Positions 7,130-15,030 of a DNA stretch of 51,351 bases are shown in pieces. Made by a program: the position numbers and the translations under genes. A model generated the notes under the pieces. That model did no database searches. It saw nothing but the letters and a program-made list of their open reading frames with translations, and was not told the DNA's origin. Every line of letters begins with the position of its first letter. Position 1 is the first letter of the stretch. The DNA comes from Sulfurimonas sp. (GTDB taxonomy: Bacteria > Campylobacterota > Campylobacteria > Campylobacterales > Sulfurimonadaceae): the NCBI RefSeq assembly GCF_023229025.1, contig NZ_JALOAA010000015.1:1-51351 (forward strand). The letters run 5' to 3'.

Positions 7130-8173
7130 ATGAGAACGATTATTTTATTTCTACTAACTGCTACTATTATCTATGCTGCTAAGATAAGTGATGTAGCAAG
7201 CATTGTTGGAGTTAGAGATAACCACCTTATTGGCTACTCGCTTGTTGTAGGTCTGAAGAAAACAGGTGATGGCACAACTTCAAAATTTACTCTTCAATCA
7301 ATTGCAAATATGCTAAAAGCTATGAATATAGATATGAACTCTATTGATATAAAATCAAAGAACGTAGCAGCAGTAGTTGTAACGGCAGAACTTGCTCCTT
7401 TTGCTAGACAGGGAGATAAGATAGATATAACAGTCTCATCCATCGGTGATGCAAAATCTTTAGAGGGTGGAACACTTCTTATGACCCCTCTTAAAGGGGT
7501 TGACGGTAAAATTTATGCACTTGCTCAGGGTGCTATTAGTATAGGTGGAAAAAACTCTCAGGGTGCAAGGGAATCGCATCCGACAGTGGGTTTGATTTAT
7601 GACGGTGGTCTGGTTGAGAGAGAGATAAGTATAGATCTCTATAATCAAGAGCATGTGACACTATCATTAAGAGATGCCGATTTCAAAAATAGCGTTACGA
7701 TCCAAAAAACCTTAAATGAGATTTATAGTACTCAGGTTGCGGTAGCTATGGATTCTAAAACAGTAAGGCTAAGAAAACCTAAAAACAGAAGTATGATAGA
7801 GTTTTTAGCAGAAGTTCAAGAGATAGACATGGACTATAATGTAAAAGATAGAATAGTCATAAATGAGAGAACCGGGACAATTATTTCCGGAGTCGGTATA
7901 GAGATAAAACCAATTGTTATGACGCATGGCGATATAACAATAAAAATCACAGAACAAGATGACTTAAGCAGACCGGCAGGCTCTATAGGTGTGGATGAGA
8001 ACATGGTAATTGGGCTTAATGAAAATGAGCTATATACAAAAACCGGAACTACGACAGTAGCAAACCTAGTTCGCTCTTTGCAAAAACTTGGAGCCACGCC
8101 AAAAGATATTATCTCAATTATAGAAGCAATTAAGAGCGCAGGTAGTATATCTGCCGAGTTAAAGTTAATCTAA
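7130..8173 (+). CDS. flgI: Flagellar P-ring protein FlgI
   Basis: FlgI assembles in the periplasm as the P ring around the distal rod, bearing the flagellar drive shaft in the peptidoglycan layer. The 347-residue precursor has a Sec signal peptide (about 1-16, cleavage near IYA-AK). It then carries the family signature KISDVASIVGVRDN, LIGYSLVVGLKKTGDG, VAAVVVTAELAPFARQGDKI and the C-terminal TTVANLVRSLQKLGATPKDI segment. Length is typical. The gene sits just behind a GG-N10-GC sigma54-type promoter, matching the mid-stage hook-basal-body class. The next gene starts on the last base of its stop codon, so they are coupled. Confidence 0.97.
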   Translation: MRTIILFLLTATIIYAAKISDVASIVGVRDNHLIGYSLVVGLKKTGDGTTSKFTLQSIANMLKAMNIDMNSIDIKSKNVAAVVVTAELAPFARQGDKIDITVSSIGDAKSLEGGTLLMTPLKGVDGKIYALAQGAISIGGKNSQGARESHPTVGLIYDGGLVEREISIDLYNQEHVTLSLRDADFKNSVTIQKTLNEIYSTQVAVAMDSKTVRLRKPKNRSMIEFLAEVQEIDMDYNVKDRIVINERTGTIISGVGIEIKPIVMTHGDITIKITEQDDLSRPAGSIGVDENMVIGLNENELYTKTGTTTVANLVRSLQKLGATPKDIISIIEAIKSAGSISAELKLI

Positions 8174-8475
8174 TGTATGGAGCAGACATCATGAATATAG
8201 ATACACAGTTTCTTGCACAACAGCATCAACTTCCTAAGATTGACCCAAAAGCTGAAGATGCAAAATTAAGAGAACAGACGGATGCTTTTGAATCTGTCAT
8301 TTTAAAGATGTTGATGGATGATGCGATGAAGGATGAAAAAAATCTTTTTTCACAGACGAACGACCCAGGTGACAAGATATATAAATCCATGTATAGGGAG
8401 GAGCTCGCAAAGGCAAGTGCCGGAGGATTTGGATTTTCTCAAATGCTTTATGATTTTTTGAGCCAAAAGCAGTAG
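8173..8475 (+). CDS. flgJ: Flagellar rod-binding protein (FlgJ N-terminal type)
   Basis: A 100-residue protein corresponding to the rod-capping half of FlgJ. The conserved core is EQTDAFESVILKMLMDDAM, followed by FSQTNDPGDKIYKSMYREELAKASAG and GFGFSQMLYDFL. The muramidase domain present in enterobacterial FlgJ is absent, as is usual in Campylobacterota and alphaproteobacteria, so peptidoglycan cutting must come from another enzyme. ATG 8173 overlaps the flgI stop (TAATG). An internal ATG at 8191 is an alternative start and would remove the first six residues. The stop codon lies inside the first copy of an intergenic direct repeat. Confidence 0.85.
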   Translation: MYGADIMNIDTQFLAQQHQLPKIDPKAEDAKLREQTDAFESVILKMLMDDAMKDEKNLFSQTNDPGDKIYKSMYREELAKASAGGFGFSQMLYDFLSQKQ

Positions 8476-8487
8476 GCTTTCTTTAGA
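8465..8487 (+). repeat. Direct repeat copy 1 (overlaps the rod-protein stop codon)
   Basis: A 23-bp sequence beginning aaaagcagtaggctttcttt is repeated exactly at 8530-8552. Similarity continues imperfectly to 8495 and 8561. The first copy contains the final codons and the stop of the rod-binding protein. Confidence 0.85.
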
Positions 8488-8502
8488 AAAGTAGCGAAAG
8501 CG

Positions 8503-8526
8503 GTTTTGCAAAGCAAAAACTTTCTT
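8503..8526 (+). terminator. Possible terminator after the flgI-rod protein pair
   Basis: A TTTTGC-AAA-GCAAAA hairpin lies within a larger gaaag/ctttc pairing and is followed by ACTTTCTT. The U-tract is interrupted, so it may be a weak terminator or part of the repeat structure. Confidence 0.4.
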
Positions 8527-8529
8527 CAG

Positions 8530-8552
8530 AAAAGCAGTAGGCTTTCTTTAGA
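8530..8552 (+). repeat. Direct repeat copy 2 between rod gene and flgM
   Basis: An exact 23-bp copy of 8465-8487, offset by 65 bp. A third, diverged version of the ctttcttyaga core starts at 8520, giving three degenerate units between 8478 and 8561. Confidence 0.85.
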
Positions 8553-8570
8553 TAAAGTAGCAAAAAAAAC

Positions 8571-8597
8571 TAATATTTTATCTTGTTTTGCCGATAT
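8571..8597 (+). promoter_or_regulatory. Sigma28 (FliA)-type promoter of flgM
   Basis: TAATATTT-N11-GCCGATAT matches the flagellar sigma28 consensus TAAAGTTT-N11-GCCGATAA in 6 of 8 and 7 of 8 positions with exact spacing. It lies 45 nt before the flgM start. FlgM under its own target sigma factor is the expected feedback arrangement. Confidence 0.75.
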
Positions 8598-8641
8598 AGT
8601 TAGTAGAGAATTATATTTAAAATAGGATAAAAGGATAGATT

Positions 8642-8851
8642 ATGATTTCACAAGTTAATGCAGCAGGTGTTCGTACCGCTTATGCCAATGATTTTGGAGA
8701 GAGCAAAGAAGTTTCGAAAAAAGAGAAAACAACAATTTCGCAACAGGGTGATACAAGTAAAGTTGAACGGATAAAAGAGGCTCTTGAGTCCGGTGAATAT
8801 AAAATAGACCTACAAGCTCTCTCAGAGAAAATAGCTCAAGAGCTGATATAG
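8642..8851 (+). CDS. flgM: Anti-sigma28 factor FlgM
   Basis: FlgM binds FliA (sigma28) and blocks late flagellar gene transcription until hook completion. The 69-residue protein is short, as in Campylobacterota. The N-terminal half is disordered and charged. The C-terminal half KVERIKEALESGEYKIDLQALSEKIAQELI matches the FlgM helical sigma-binding region (usual form RV..IK.AI..G.Y.vd...iA..ml). It starts an apparent operon with the flgN-like and flgK genes, 31 nt and then 1 nt apart, behind a sigma28-type promoter. This gives autoregulated late-class expression. Confidence 0.88.
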   Translation: MISQVNAAGVRTAYANDFGESKEVSKKEKTTISQQGDTSKVERIKEALESGEYKIDLQALSEKIAQELI

Positions 8852-8882
8852 GTTTTTAAACAAAAAGAGTGAGGAGTATGAC

Positions 8883-9311
8883 ATGTTGTCTTACCATTTA
8901 AAAAGTGCTATAGGTGATTTAAGAGATTTAGTAAAAATTACGGAATCTGATATAGAAGATATACAGATAGCAAGTCATAATCCTCAATTTGACAGATTAA
9001 AGCTAAAAGAGGAGAAGCTTAAGAGCTTTGAGTCAAAAAAAGCAATGATTGACCATGAAATATCTGCTCTTATTCGTCTAAACCCTGAAGCTGAGTTGCC
9101 TGCACTATTAAATGAGGAGCAGCATCTTATGTTAAATGAGTTAAAAGTAGAACTCTCAAATCTTCATAACACAAATAAAAAATATGCAAAATTAGTATTG
9201 GCAGTTAGTAATTTATACAATACATTTTTAGAAAATTTAATTCCTACTGAGATGCAAGGTTACAATAAAGTCGCCTCAAAAGATTCGACTATATTGAAAG
9301 TGAGAGTTTAA
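8883..9311 (+). CDS. FlgN-like export chaperone for hook-associated proteins (putative)
   Basis: A 142-residue, almost wholly helical protein between flgM and flgK, the usual position of flgN. Heptad-like leucine, lysine and glutamate patterns run through residues 1-115 (LKLKEEKLKSFESKKAMI, LNELKVELSNLHNTNKKYAKLV), as expected for the antiparallel coiled coil of FlgN, which escorts FlgK and FlgL to the flagellar export gate. Sequence identity to characterised FlgN proteins is not obvious by eye, so the call rests on fold pattern, size and context. ATG 8883 has a GAGGAG Shine-Dalgarno sequence; an out-of-frame ATG at 8878 is ignored. The stop is 1 nt before flgK. Confidence 0.65.
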   Translation: MLSYHLKSAIGDLRDLVKITESDIEDIQIASHNPQFDRLKLKEEKLKSFESKKAMIDHEISALIRLNPEAELPALLNEEQHLMLNELKVELSNLHNTNKKYAKLVLAVSNLYNTFLENLIPTEMQGYNKVASKDSTILKVRV

Positions 9312-9312
9312 A

Positions 9313-11196
9313 ATGGGATCAATATTTAATACATTAAACATTGGCTACAGCGGTCTAGCGGCTGCTCAAGTCGGAGTAGATACTACCAGTCATAATATAA
9401 CAAATGCAGAGAGTGAAGGTTACACAAGGCAAAGAGTAGTTACAGCCGCAGCAACTCCAATTCACTCCTCTTACGGAAATCTAGGAAACGGTACTCAGAT
9501 AACAGATATTTCAAGAGTATTTGATAGTTTTGTTTATGATAGATATACAGGTATATCTGCAGATAAAGAGTACTCTGATTTTACAAAATCTACTCTTGAA
9601 GAGCTATCTACCTACTTTCCGGAAATTGATGATGTTGGAATAAAATCTGATTTAAGAGAGTACTACAATATGTGGCAAACATTTTCAGATAATCCTGATA
9701 ATGATGCTATTAAGTTAGCACTTGCAAAGCAGACTGAAACACTCTCAAGTAGTATAACTAGCGTACAAAATAAAATTGTTAATCTCCAAAAAAGCACTAA
9801 TGATCAACTAACTGCAAATGTAAAAGAGGTAAACACACTTGCTGAGGAGTTGGCAAATGTAAATAAATCCATAGAGGTTGCAGAAGCGGGTGGCGCATAT
9901 ACTGCAAATGATTTAAGAGATAAAAGAAGTTCACTTGAGATGAGCTTAGCAAAACTAATTGGTGCAGAGTCAAATAGCGGTGAGATAAAATCAAATGTCG
10001 TAGTCGATAGCTCATCAAATGAGAAATATAGTAGTTATACACTAAGCGTAAACGGATTTAATATAGTAGATGGAGGCTCATTTCATCCTATTCATATATC
10101 TAATGATAATAATCCAAACGGCTTTTATGAACTCTCTTATGAGAGACAAGACGGCGTGTTAATACCGATGAATGAGAGCATTAATGGCGGTAGAATAGGT
10201 GCTATCTTAGACTTAAGAGGAGATAAGAGAGGGGATGATTTATCCGGTGCTCCAAGTAATGGTGTATTGCAAAAGGTCATAGACCAGATGGACTCTTTTG
10301 CTTCAACGTTAATAGAGTCAACAAATAATCTATACGCCTCTAGTGTTACAACCAAGATGGAGTCCAATTCACTTGATATTAACAATACTCAATCATTAGT
10401 AAACTCATCCCTTAACATCAAAGAGGGTTCATTTGATGTACTAATGTATGATATTGATGGAAATATAACCGCAAGAAGAACAATAGATATAAATAGTGCT
10501 ACATCAATGGCAGGAGCTGTGGGTTCTAACTCAATAGAGGGGCAGTTAAAAGCACAAGGCGATGACAACAGTGATGGAAATGCTAATAACGACATTGATG
10601 ATTTTATACAGTTTAATTGGGCAACATATCCAGATGGCAGCAATGCAGTAGAGTTCATTATGGACCCTGCTTATGCGGCTAAAGGGTATACTTTTTCAAT
10701 TGAAGATAATTTAAAAAATGAAGATTTTGATTCAGGTACAAACTTTGCAGGAGCTCTTGGACTAAATAGATTTTTTGATGGAAGCAATGCAAAAGATATA
10801 GATCTTAATTTTAAACTAAAAGAGAGTCCTACTGAAATATCAGCCGGTAGATCATCGGTTACCGGAGATAATCAACTCTCCCTTGATATGATTCAGCAAC
10901 AGTTTGAGACATATGACTTTGAAGTTGGGAGTGCAACATATAACTCTACCGTTTATGGAATGTTTGATGTTATCGCGACTGAAGTCGGAGTAAATACTAA
11001 TCAAGCAATAATTAATAATGAAACAATAACCGCGCAGTACAATGCGATAGAGTTAGAGTACTCCTCTATCTCAAAAGTTAGTATAGATGAAGAGTTGACA
11101 AATCTAATAAAGTATCAAACATCTTATAGCGCAGCTTCAAAGATAATTACTACTGTTGATCAGATGATGCAGACACTACTTGGAATGAAACAGTAG
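9313..11196 (+). CDS. flgK: Flagellar hook-associated protein 1 FlgK
   Basis: FlgK joins the hook to the filament. The 627-residue protein has the conserved axial-protein N-terminus (FNTLNIGYSGLAAAQVGVDT and SHNITNAESEGYTRQRV). A helical D1 domain follows (about 100-210), then a long variable surface-exposed middle (about 220-520). The C-terminal FlgK signature includes VSIDEELTNLIKYQTSYSAASKIITTVDQMMQTLLGM, which completes the coiled coil with the N-terminus. Length is typical for Campylobacterota FlgK. It is the last gene of the flgM-flgN-like-flgK unit, and a peptide-type permease gene follows after only 7 nt. Confidence 0.95.
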   Translation: MGSIFNTLNIGYSGLAAAQVGVDTTSHNITNAESEGYTRQRVVTAAATPIHSSYGNLGNGTQITDISRVFDSFVYDRYTGISADKEYSDFTKSTLEELSTYFPEIDDVGIKSDLREYYNMWQTFSDNPDNDAIKLALAKQTETLSSSITSVQNKIVNLQKSTNDQLTANVKEVNTLAEELANVNKSIEVAEAGGAYTANDLRDKRSSLEMSLAKLIGAESNSGEIKSNVVVDSSSNEKYSSYTLSVNGFNIVDGGSFHPIHISNDNNPNGFYELSYERQDGVLIPMNESINGGRIGAILDLRGDKRGDDLSGAPSNGVLQKVIDQMDSFASTLIESTNNLYASSVTTKMESNSLDINNTQSLVNSSLNIKEGSFDVLMYDIDGNITARRTIDINSATSMAGAVGSNSIEGQLKAQGDDNSDGNANNDIDDFIQFNWATYPDGSNAVEFIMDPAYAAKGYTFSIEDNLKNEDFDSGTNFAGALGLNRFFDGSNAKDIDLNFKLKESPTEISAGRSSVTGDNQLSLDMIQQQFETYDFEVGSATYNSTVYGMFDVIATEVGVNTNQAIINNETITAQYNAIELEYSSISKVSIDEELTNLIKYQTSYSAASKIITTVDQMMQTLLGMKQ

Positions 11197-11203
11197 CCTA
11201 TAA

Positions 11204-11998
11204 ATGCCTAAATTTAGTATATTTATACTCTTTTTTGTCTTTGTATTTTCATTTTTTGGTTCACTTTTTTACTCTGCTGATGCCTATTTACTAAATAGCA
11301 ATGCTATTTTACTACCGCCTTCCGCAGAGAATTTGCTGGGTACCGATAGGCTGGGTAGAGATATTTTAGCACGCTTAATTGAGGGTGGAAAAGTATCACT
11401 TCTTATTGGAGTCGGGAGTGCGTTTATTGCCTCAATGATTGGACTTTTTTTAGGCTCAATGGCTGGATATTTTCGTGGAACTATTGATAAAGGTTTTGTT
11501 GTTTTAGTAGATTTATTTTTGACTTTCCCTACATTTTTTCTTCTTTTAGCTCTTGTTAGTTATGTTAATGCTTCTGCTTGGGTTTTGATTGTAATTATAT
11601 CTATAACAGGATGGATGACTACCGCAAGGCTAATACGCTCTGAGAGTTTTCAAATAACATCGCAACCCTATATAAAAATATTAAATGTTGCAAAAGTAAG
11701 CAGATTAAAGATACTTTTTAAATATTATGCTCCTCTGCTTGCTCCTATATACTTTGTGAGCTTTACATTCGGTGTAGGAGGCGCAATTTTAGCAGAATCG
11801 GGGCTTAGCTTTTTAGGGTTAGGAATTGTTGCACCGCAGATGAGTTGGGGTACGATACTTAGCAGCGGTAAAGATGTTGTAGAGATTGCATGGTGGGTTA
11901 GTTTCTTCCCGGGACTTATGATATTTTTGGTTACATTTTCTTTAATAAATATCTCAAACTATCTTCAACAAATAACAAACAAAAAAGAGATAAATTAG
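11204..11998 (+). CDS. ABC transporter permease, DppC/OppC family
   Basis: A 264-residue inner-membrane permease of the oligopeptide/nickel uptake family. The N-terminal membrane segment is at 5-24. The DppC-type motif NLLGTDRLGRDILARLIEGGK precedes the transport core. Five further hydrophobic segments follow, and the EAA-type cytoplasmic loop lies near YIKILNVAKVSRLKILFKYYAPLL. The C-terminal AESGLSFLGLGI and PQMSWGTIL are diagnostic. No partner permease, ATPase or binding protein is in the window, so the rest of the transporter must be encoded elsewhere. It lies 7 nt after flgK and may be read from that operon. Substrate unknown. Confidence 0.88.
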   Translation: MPKFSIFILFFVFVFSFFGSLFYSADAYLLNSNAILLPPSAENLLGTDRLGRDILARLIEGGKVSLLIGVGSAFIASMIGLFLGSMAGYFRGTIDKGFVVLVDLFLTFPTFFLLLALVSYVNASAWVLIVIISITGWMTTARLIRSESFQITSQPYIKILNVAKVSRLKILFKYYAPLLAPIYFVSFTFGVGGAILAESGLSFLGLGIVAPQMSWGTILSSGKDVVEIAWWVSFFPGLMIFLVTFSLINISNYLQQITNKKEIN

Positions 11999-12735
11999 CT
12001 ATTTATTTCACTTTTTATTATTTTTGCAAGTTCGTTACAGCTTTGTATCTTCTGTGTGTAGTTTAAATCATCATTGAGCAGTATCTCAACAAAAGCACTA
12101 CCGACTATTACTCCATCAGCTCCTTTTACTTTCTCTTTTGCAGTTTTTTGGTTCACGCCAAATCCGACATAAATAGGTGTCTTTGAGTACTCTTTTATAG
12201 AACTTAGTGTTGGTTGAAGATCTTCAGATACTCCTGAGCCTGTTATCCCTGCATAAGCTACCATGTATATAAACTTTTTTGAATTCTCAACTATTGTTTT
12301 AATTCTCTGTGGAGTGTCTGTCGGTGCAACAAAGCTGATGTTAGATAGATTGCTCGAGTCAAATAGTTTCTTATAAGCCAGAGTCTCTTCATGTGGGAGA
12401 TCGGGGATTATAAAACCGCTTATGCCAATCTTTTTTGCAAGAGGAATTAGATTATTTAAATCTTGCTGATAAAAACTATTAAAATACCCCATCCATAAGG
12501 TATCAACTTTTGGGGCAATCTCTTTAGATATCTCTAAGAGATGTTTAAATTTAAAGCCAAGCTCAAGTGCTTTATAGTTTGCTTTTTCTATTAGCGGACC
12601 ATCGGCTACGGGGTCAGAAAAAGGCACTCCTAGCTCTACGGCATCAACGCCACTCTCGCCAAGAGAGAGTGCCAAATCAGTACTAAAGGATTTTTCCGGA
12701 TAACCGGATGTTATATATGCCACTAATTTTTTCAA
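11995..12735 (-). CDS. trpA: Tryptophan synthase alpha subunit TrpA
   Basis: TrpA cleaves indole-3-glycerol phosphate to indole and glyceraldehyde 3-phosphate and channels indole to TrpB. The 246-residue TIM barrel shows YITSGYP near the start and ELGVPFSDPVADGP with catalytic Glu34 and Asp45. It also has the phosphate-binding GITGSG, GFGVNQ and VIVGSAFVE segments. Length is normal. TrpB is not adjacent, so the trp genes are at least partly dispersed. Its start overlaps the stop of the upstream HPt gene by 4 nt (translational coupling) and its stop overlaps that of the convergent permease. Confidence 0.95.
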   Translation of the reverse strand: MKKLVAYITSGYPEKSFSTDLALSLGESGVDAVELGVPFSDPVADGPLIEKANYKALELGFKFKHLLEISKEIAPKVDTLWMGYFNSFYQQDLNNLIPLAKKIGISGFIIPDLPHEETLAYKKLFDSSNLSNISFVAPTDTPQRIKTIVENSKKFIYMVAYAGITGSGVSEDLQPTLSSIKEYSKTPIYVGFGVNQKTAKEKVKGADGVIVGSAFVEILLNDDLNYTQKIQSCNELAKIIKSEINS

Positions 12736-13136
12736 CTGCTCTCCAAATCTGGTAATTTAAGTAAAGAATATTTTATATGTGTCAAATCGTTATCATATTT
12801 TAGGTCATCTCTCCAGATTGCAAACATATCACTAATGCTAAGAAGCCAGTTTATAGTCTCTTCATTAACGCTTTTGTGCCTCGTTCTGATTGTCTCAAGA
12901 GTATCCTCTACAAAAGCCGAGAGTTTTGACATCTGTGTGATTTTTAAGTAGCTTGAAGCGGATTTGATATTATGAAATACACGAAAGAGCTCATTTATAC
13001 TTATCTTATACATATCTTTTTTTGACAAATCTATAATCATGACCTCCATGTAGTCAACCATCATGGAGTAGTGGTCTAGAAACTCATCGACTATCTCATA
13101 ATCAAAGTTGGAATCTAAATCACTTCTTACACCCAT
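12732..13136 (-). CDS. Stand-alone histidine phosphotransfer (HPt) domain protein
   Basis: A 134-residue helical protein resembling the CheA P1/HPt fold. Residues 50-62 (LFRVFHNIKSASS) match the HPt signature (RxxHTLKGSA), with His55 as the probable phospho-acceptor. The flanking helices (DEFLDHYSMMVDYMEVMIIDL, FVEDTLETIRTR) complete a four-helix bundle. No kinase or receiver is fused. Such proteins relay phosphate between hybrid kinases and response regulators; the partners are not identifiable here, although a CheY gene lies at 19465. Unusually, it is the first gene of a two-gene unit with trpA, overlapping it by 4 nt. Confidence 0.78.
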   Translation of the reverse strand: MGVRSDLDSNFDYEIVDEFLDHYSMMVDYMEVMIIDLSKKDMYKISINELFRVFHNIKSASSYLKITQMSKLSAFVEDTLETIRTRHKSVNEETINWLLSISDMFAIWRDDLKYDNDLTHIKYSLLKLPDLESS

Positions 13137-13216
13137 ACAATATTTCTCCTATATGGCTAAAATTATAGCAATAATTAGTTAAAATACTTTTTATTATTTA
13201 AAGAAAGAGTTTTAAG

Positions 13217-14008
13217 ATGACTAAGAAAATGACAATTACTTCTATCAAAAAAACAAAGGGTGTTACCCCTTTGGTTATGATAACGGCTTATGACGCGCTC
13301 TTTGCAAAGCTTATGGAACCAAGTTGCGATATGATTTTAGTCGGAGATAGTCTCAATATGAGCTTTGCCGGTAAAGCTGATACACTAAGTGCAACACTTG
13401 AGCAGATGATATATCACACTAATGCGGTTGCAATGGGTGCTAAAGATAGTTTTATCATCTGTGATATGCCTTTTGGAACATATATAAACTCTGATGAAGC
13501 TCTTAAAAATTCGATAAAAGTTTTTCAGCAAACTCCTGCTTCTGCCGTGAAAATAGAGGGTGGAGAGGATAAGGCTCACATCATAAAACATTTATGCTCA
13601 AACTCTATAGCAGTATGTGGACACATAGGACTGCTACCGCAAACTGTTCGTCTAGAAGGGGGCTATAAAGTCAAAGGTAAGACCCAAGAGGAGAGGGAGC
13701 AGCTCATAAGGGATGCCAAAGCCGTAGAGAGTGCAGGTGCTTTTTGCATGGTTATTGAGGGCGTAAAGGCTGATGTTGCCAAAGAAGTTGCAGATAGCGT
13801 AAATATACCGGTTATAGGGATTGGAGCGGGGAGAGATGTTGATGGGCAAGTTCTCGTGTTTTCCGATATGCTAGGACTATTTGAGGAGTTTACGCCTAAG
13901 TTTGTAAAGAAGTATATGGATGGAGCATCTTTAGTCAAAAGCGCATTAAAGAGTTACTCTGATGAGGTTAAAACTAAAGAGTTTCCTCAAGATATACACA
14001 CTTATTAA
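13217..14008 (+). CDS. panB: 3-methyl-2-oxobutanoate hydroxymethyltransferase PanB
   Basis: PanB transfers a hydroxymethyl group from methylenetetrahydrofolate to ketoisovalerate to give ketopantoate, the first pantothenate-specific step. The 263-residue barrel shows MITAYDALFAKL, the metal-binding ILVGDSLNM, CDMPFGTY with the second metal aspartate, VKIEGG, and the CGHIGLLPQ segment, followed by VIGIGAGRDVDGQVLV. All are typical of decameric PanB. It lies 8 nt before ruvB, so the two are probably co-transcribed. A rightward promoter is expected in the 80-nt gap before it, but I could not define one. Confidence 0.96.
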   Translation: MTKKMTITSIKKTKGVTPLVMITAYDALFAKLMEPSCDMILVGDSLNMSFAGKADTLSATLEQMIYHTNAVAMGAKDSFIICDMPFGTYINSDEALKNSIKVFQQTPASAVKIEGGEDKAHIIKHLCSNSIAVCGHIGLLPQTVRLEGGYKVKGKTQEEREQLIRDAKAVESAGAFCMVIEGVKADVAKEVADSVNIPVIGIGAGRDVDGQVLVFSDMLGLFEEFTPKFVKKYMDGASLVKSALKSYSDEVKTKEFPQDIHTY

Positions 14009-14016
14009 GAGCCGAC

Positions 14017-15030
14017 ATGGAAAGATTGGTTGAGATAGAAAAATTTGATGCGGATGAGAGCAGTGAGATAACGCTGCGTCCGAGTGCATGGAGTGAATAT
14101 ATCGGGCAGGAGCAGATTAAAAAAAATCTCGGTGTTTTTATACAAGCAAGCAAAAAGAGAGATGAAGCACTTGACCATGTCCTTTTTTACGGACCCCCAG
14201 GTCTTGGAAAAACTACCTTAGCTCTTATTATTGCAAATGAGATGAATACAAACATCAAAGTAACAGCTGCTCCCATGATAGAAAAAAGCGGCGATTTAGC
14301 AGCACTGCTGACAAACCTTGAAGAGGGAGATATACTCTTTATAGATGAGATTCATCGTCTCTCTCCGGCTGTTGAAGAGATACTTTACTCCTCAATGGAA
14401 GATTTCCGCATTGATATCATTATCGGAAGCGGTCCAGCTGCACAAACCGTAAAAATAGACCTTCCACGCTTTACTCTAATCGGTGCTACGACAAGAGCCG
14501 GAATGCTTTCTAATCCACTTAGAGATAGATTTGGTATGAATTTTAGAATGCAGTTTTATTCATCTGAGGAGCTTGCAAAAATAATTCTGCAGGCTTCGGT
14601 AAAGTTAGATAAAGAGATAGAGCATGAAGCTTGTATAGAGATAGCAAAAAGAAGCAGAGGAACGCCGCGTATAGCCTTAAGACTTCTTCGCCGTGTTAGA
14701 GATTTTGCGGATGTGGCAAATGAAAATAGTATAGCACATGCAAGAACAGAGTATGCGCTTAAAGAGCTTGGCATAAACTCGCATGGCTTTGATGAGATGG
14801 ATATTAAGCTTCTAAATCTTCTTATCGGAGCAAACGGAAGAGCCATGGGACTTAGTACGATAGCAGCCGCACTTAGCGAAGATGAGGGAACGGTAGAGGA
14901 TGTTTTAGAGCCGTACCTGATTGCAAACGGTTACTTAGAGAGGACCGCAAAGGGCAGAGTAGCAACTAGAAATACTTATGAGATACTAAATGTCCAAGTT
15001 CCGACAAATGACGAAGGGAGTCTATTTTGA
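14017..15030 (+). CDS. ruvB: Holliday junction branch migration helicase RuvB
   Basis: RuvB is the AAA+ motor that drives branch migration of Holliday junctions with RuvA. The 337 residues contain the N-terminal LRPSAWSEYIGQEQIKKNL region, Walker A GPPGLGKT (59-66), Walker B ILFIDEIH (D110, E111), the sensor-1 strand FTLIGATTRAGMLSNPLRDRF, the arginine finger region, the RGTPRIALRLLRRVRDFA sensor 2, and the C-terminal winged helix with RTAKGRVAT. Length is standard. It follows panB by 8 nt and its stop TGA overlaps the TTG start of the downstream permease gene. Confidence 0.97.
   Translation: MERLVEIEKFDADESSEITLRPSAWSEYIGQEQIKKNLGVFIQASKKRDEALDHVLFYGPPGLGKTTLALIIANEMNTNIKVTAAPMIEKSGDLAALLTNLEEGDILFIDEIHRLSPAVEEILYSSMEDFRIDIIIGSGPAAQTVKIDLPRFTLIGATTRAGMLSNPLRDRFGMNFRMQFYSSEELAKIILQASVKLDKEIEHEACIEIAKRSRGTPRIALRLLRRVRDFADVANENSIAHARTEYALKELGINSHGFDEMDIKLLNLLIGANGRAMGLSTIAAALSEDEGTVEDVLEPYLIANGYLERTAKGRVATRNTYEILNVQVPTNDEGSLF

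Noticed and set aside
9797..10658. Reverse-strand open frames inside flgK
   Set aside because: They are shadows of the flgK reading frame with unnatural composition and no start signals.
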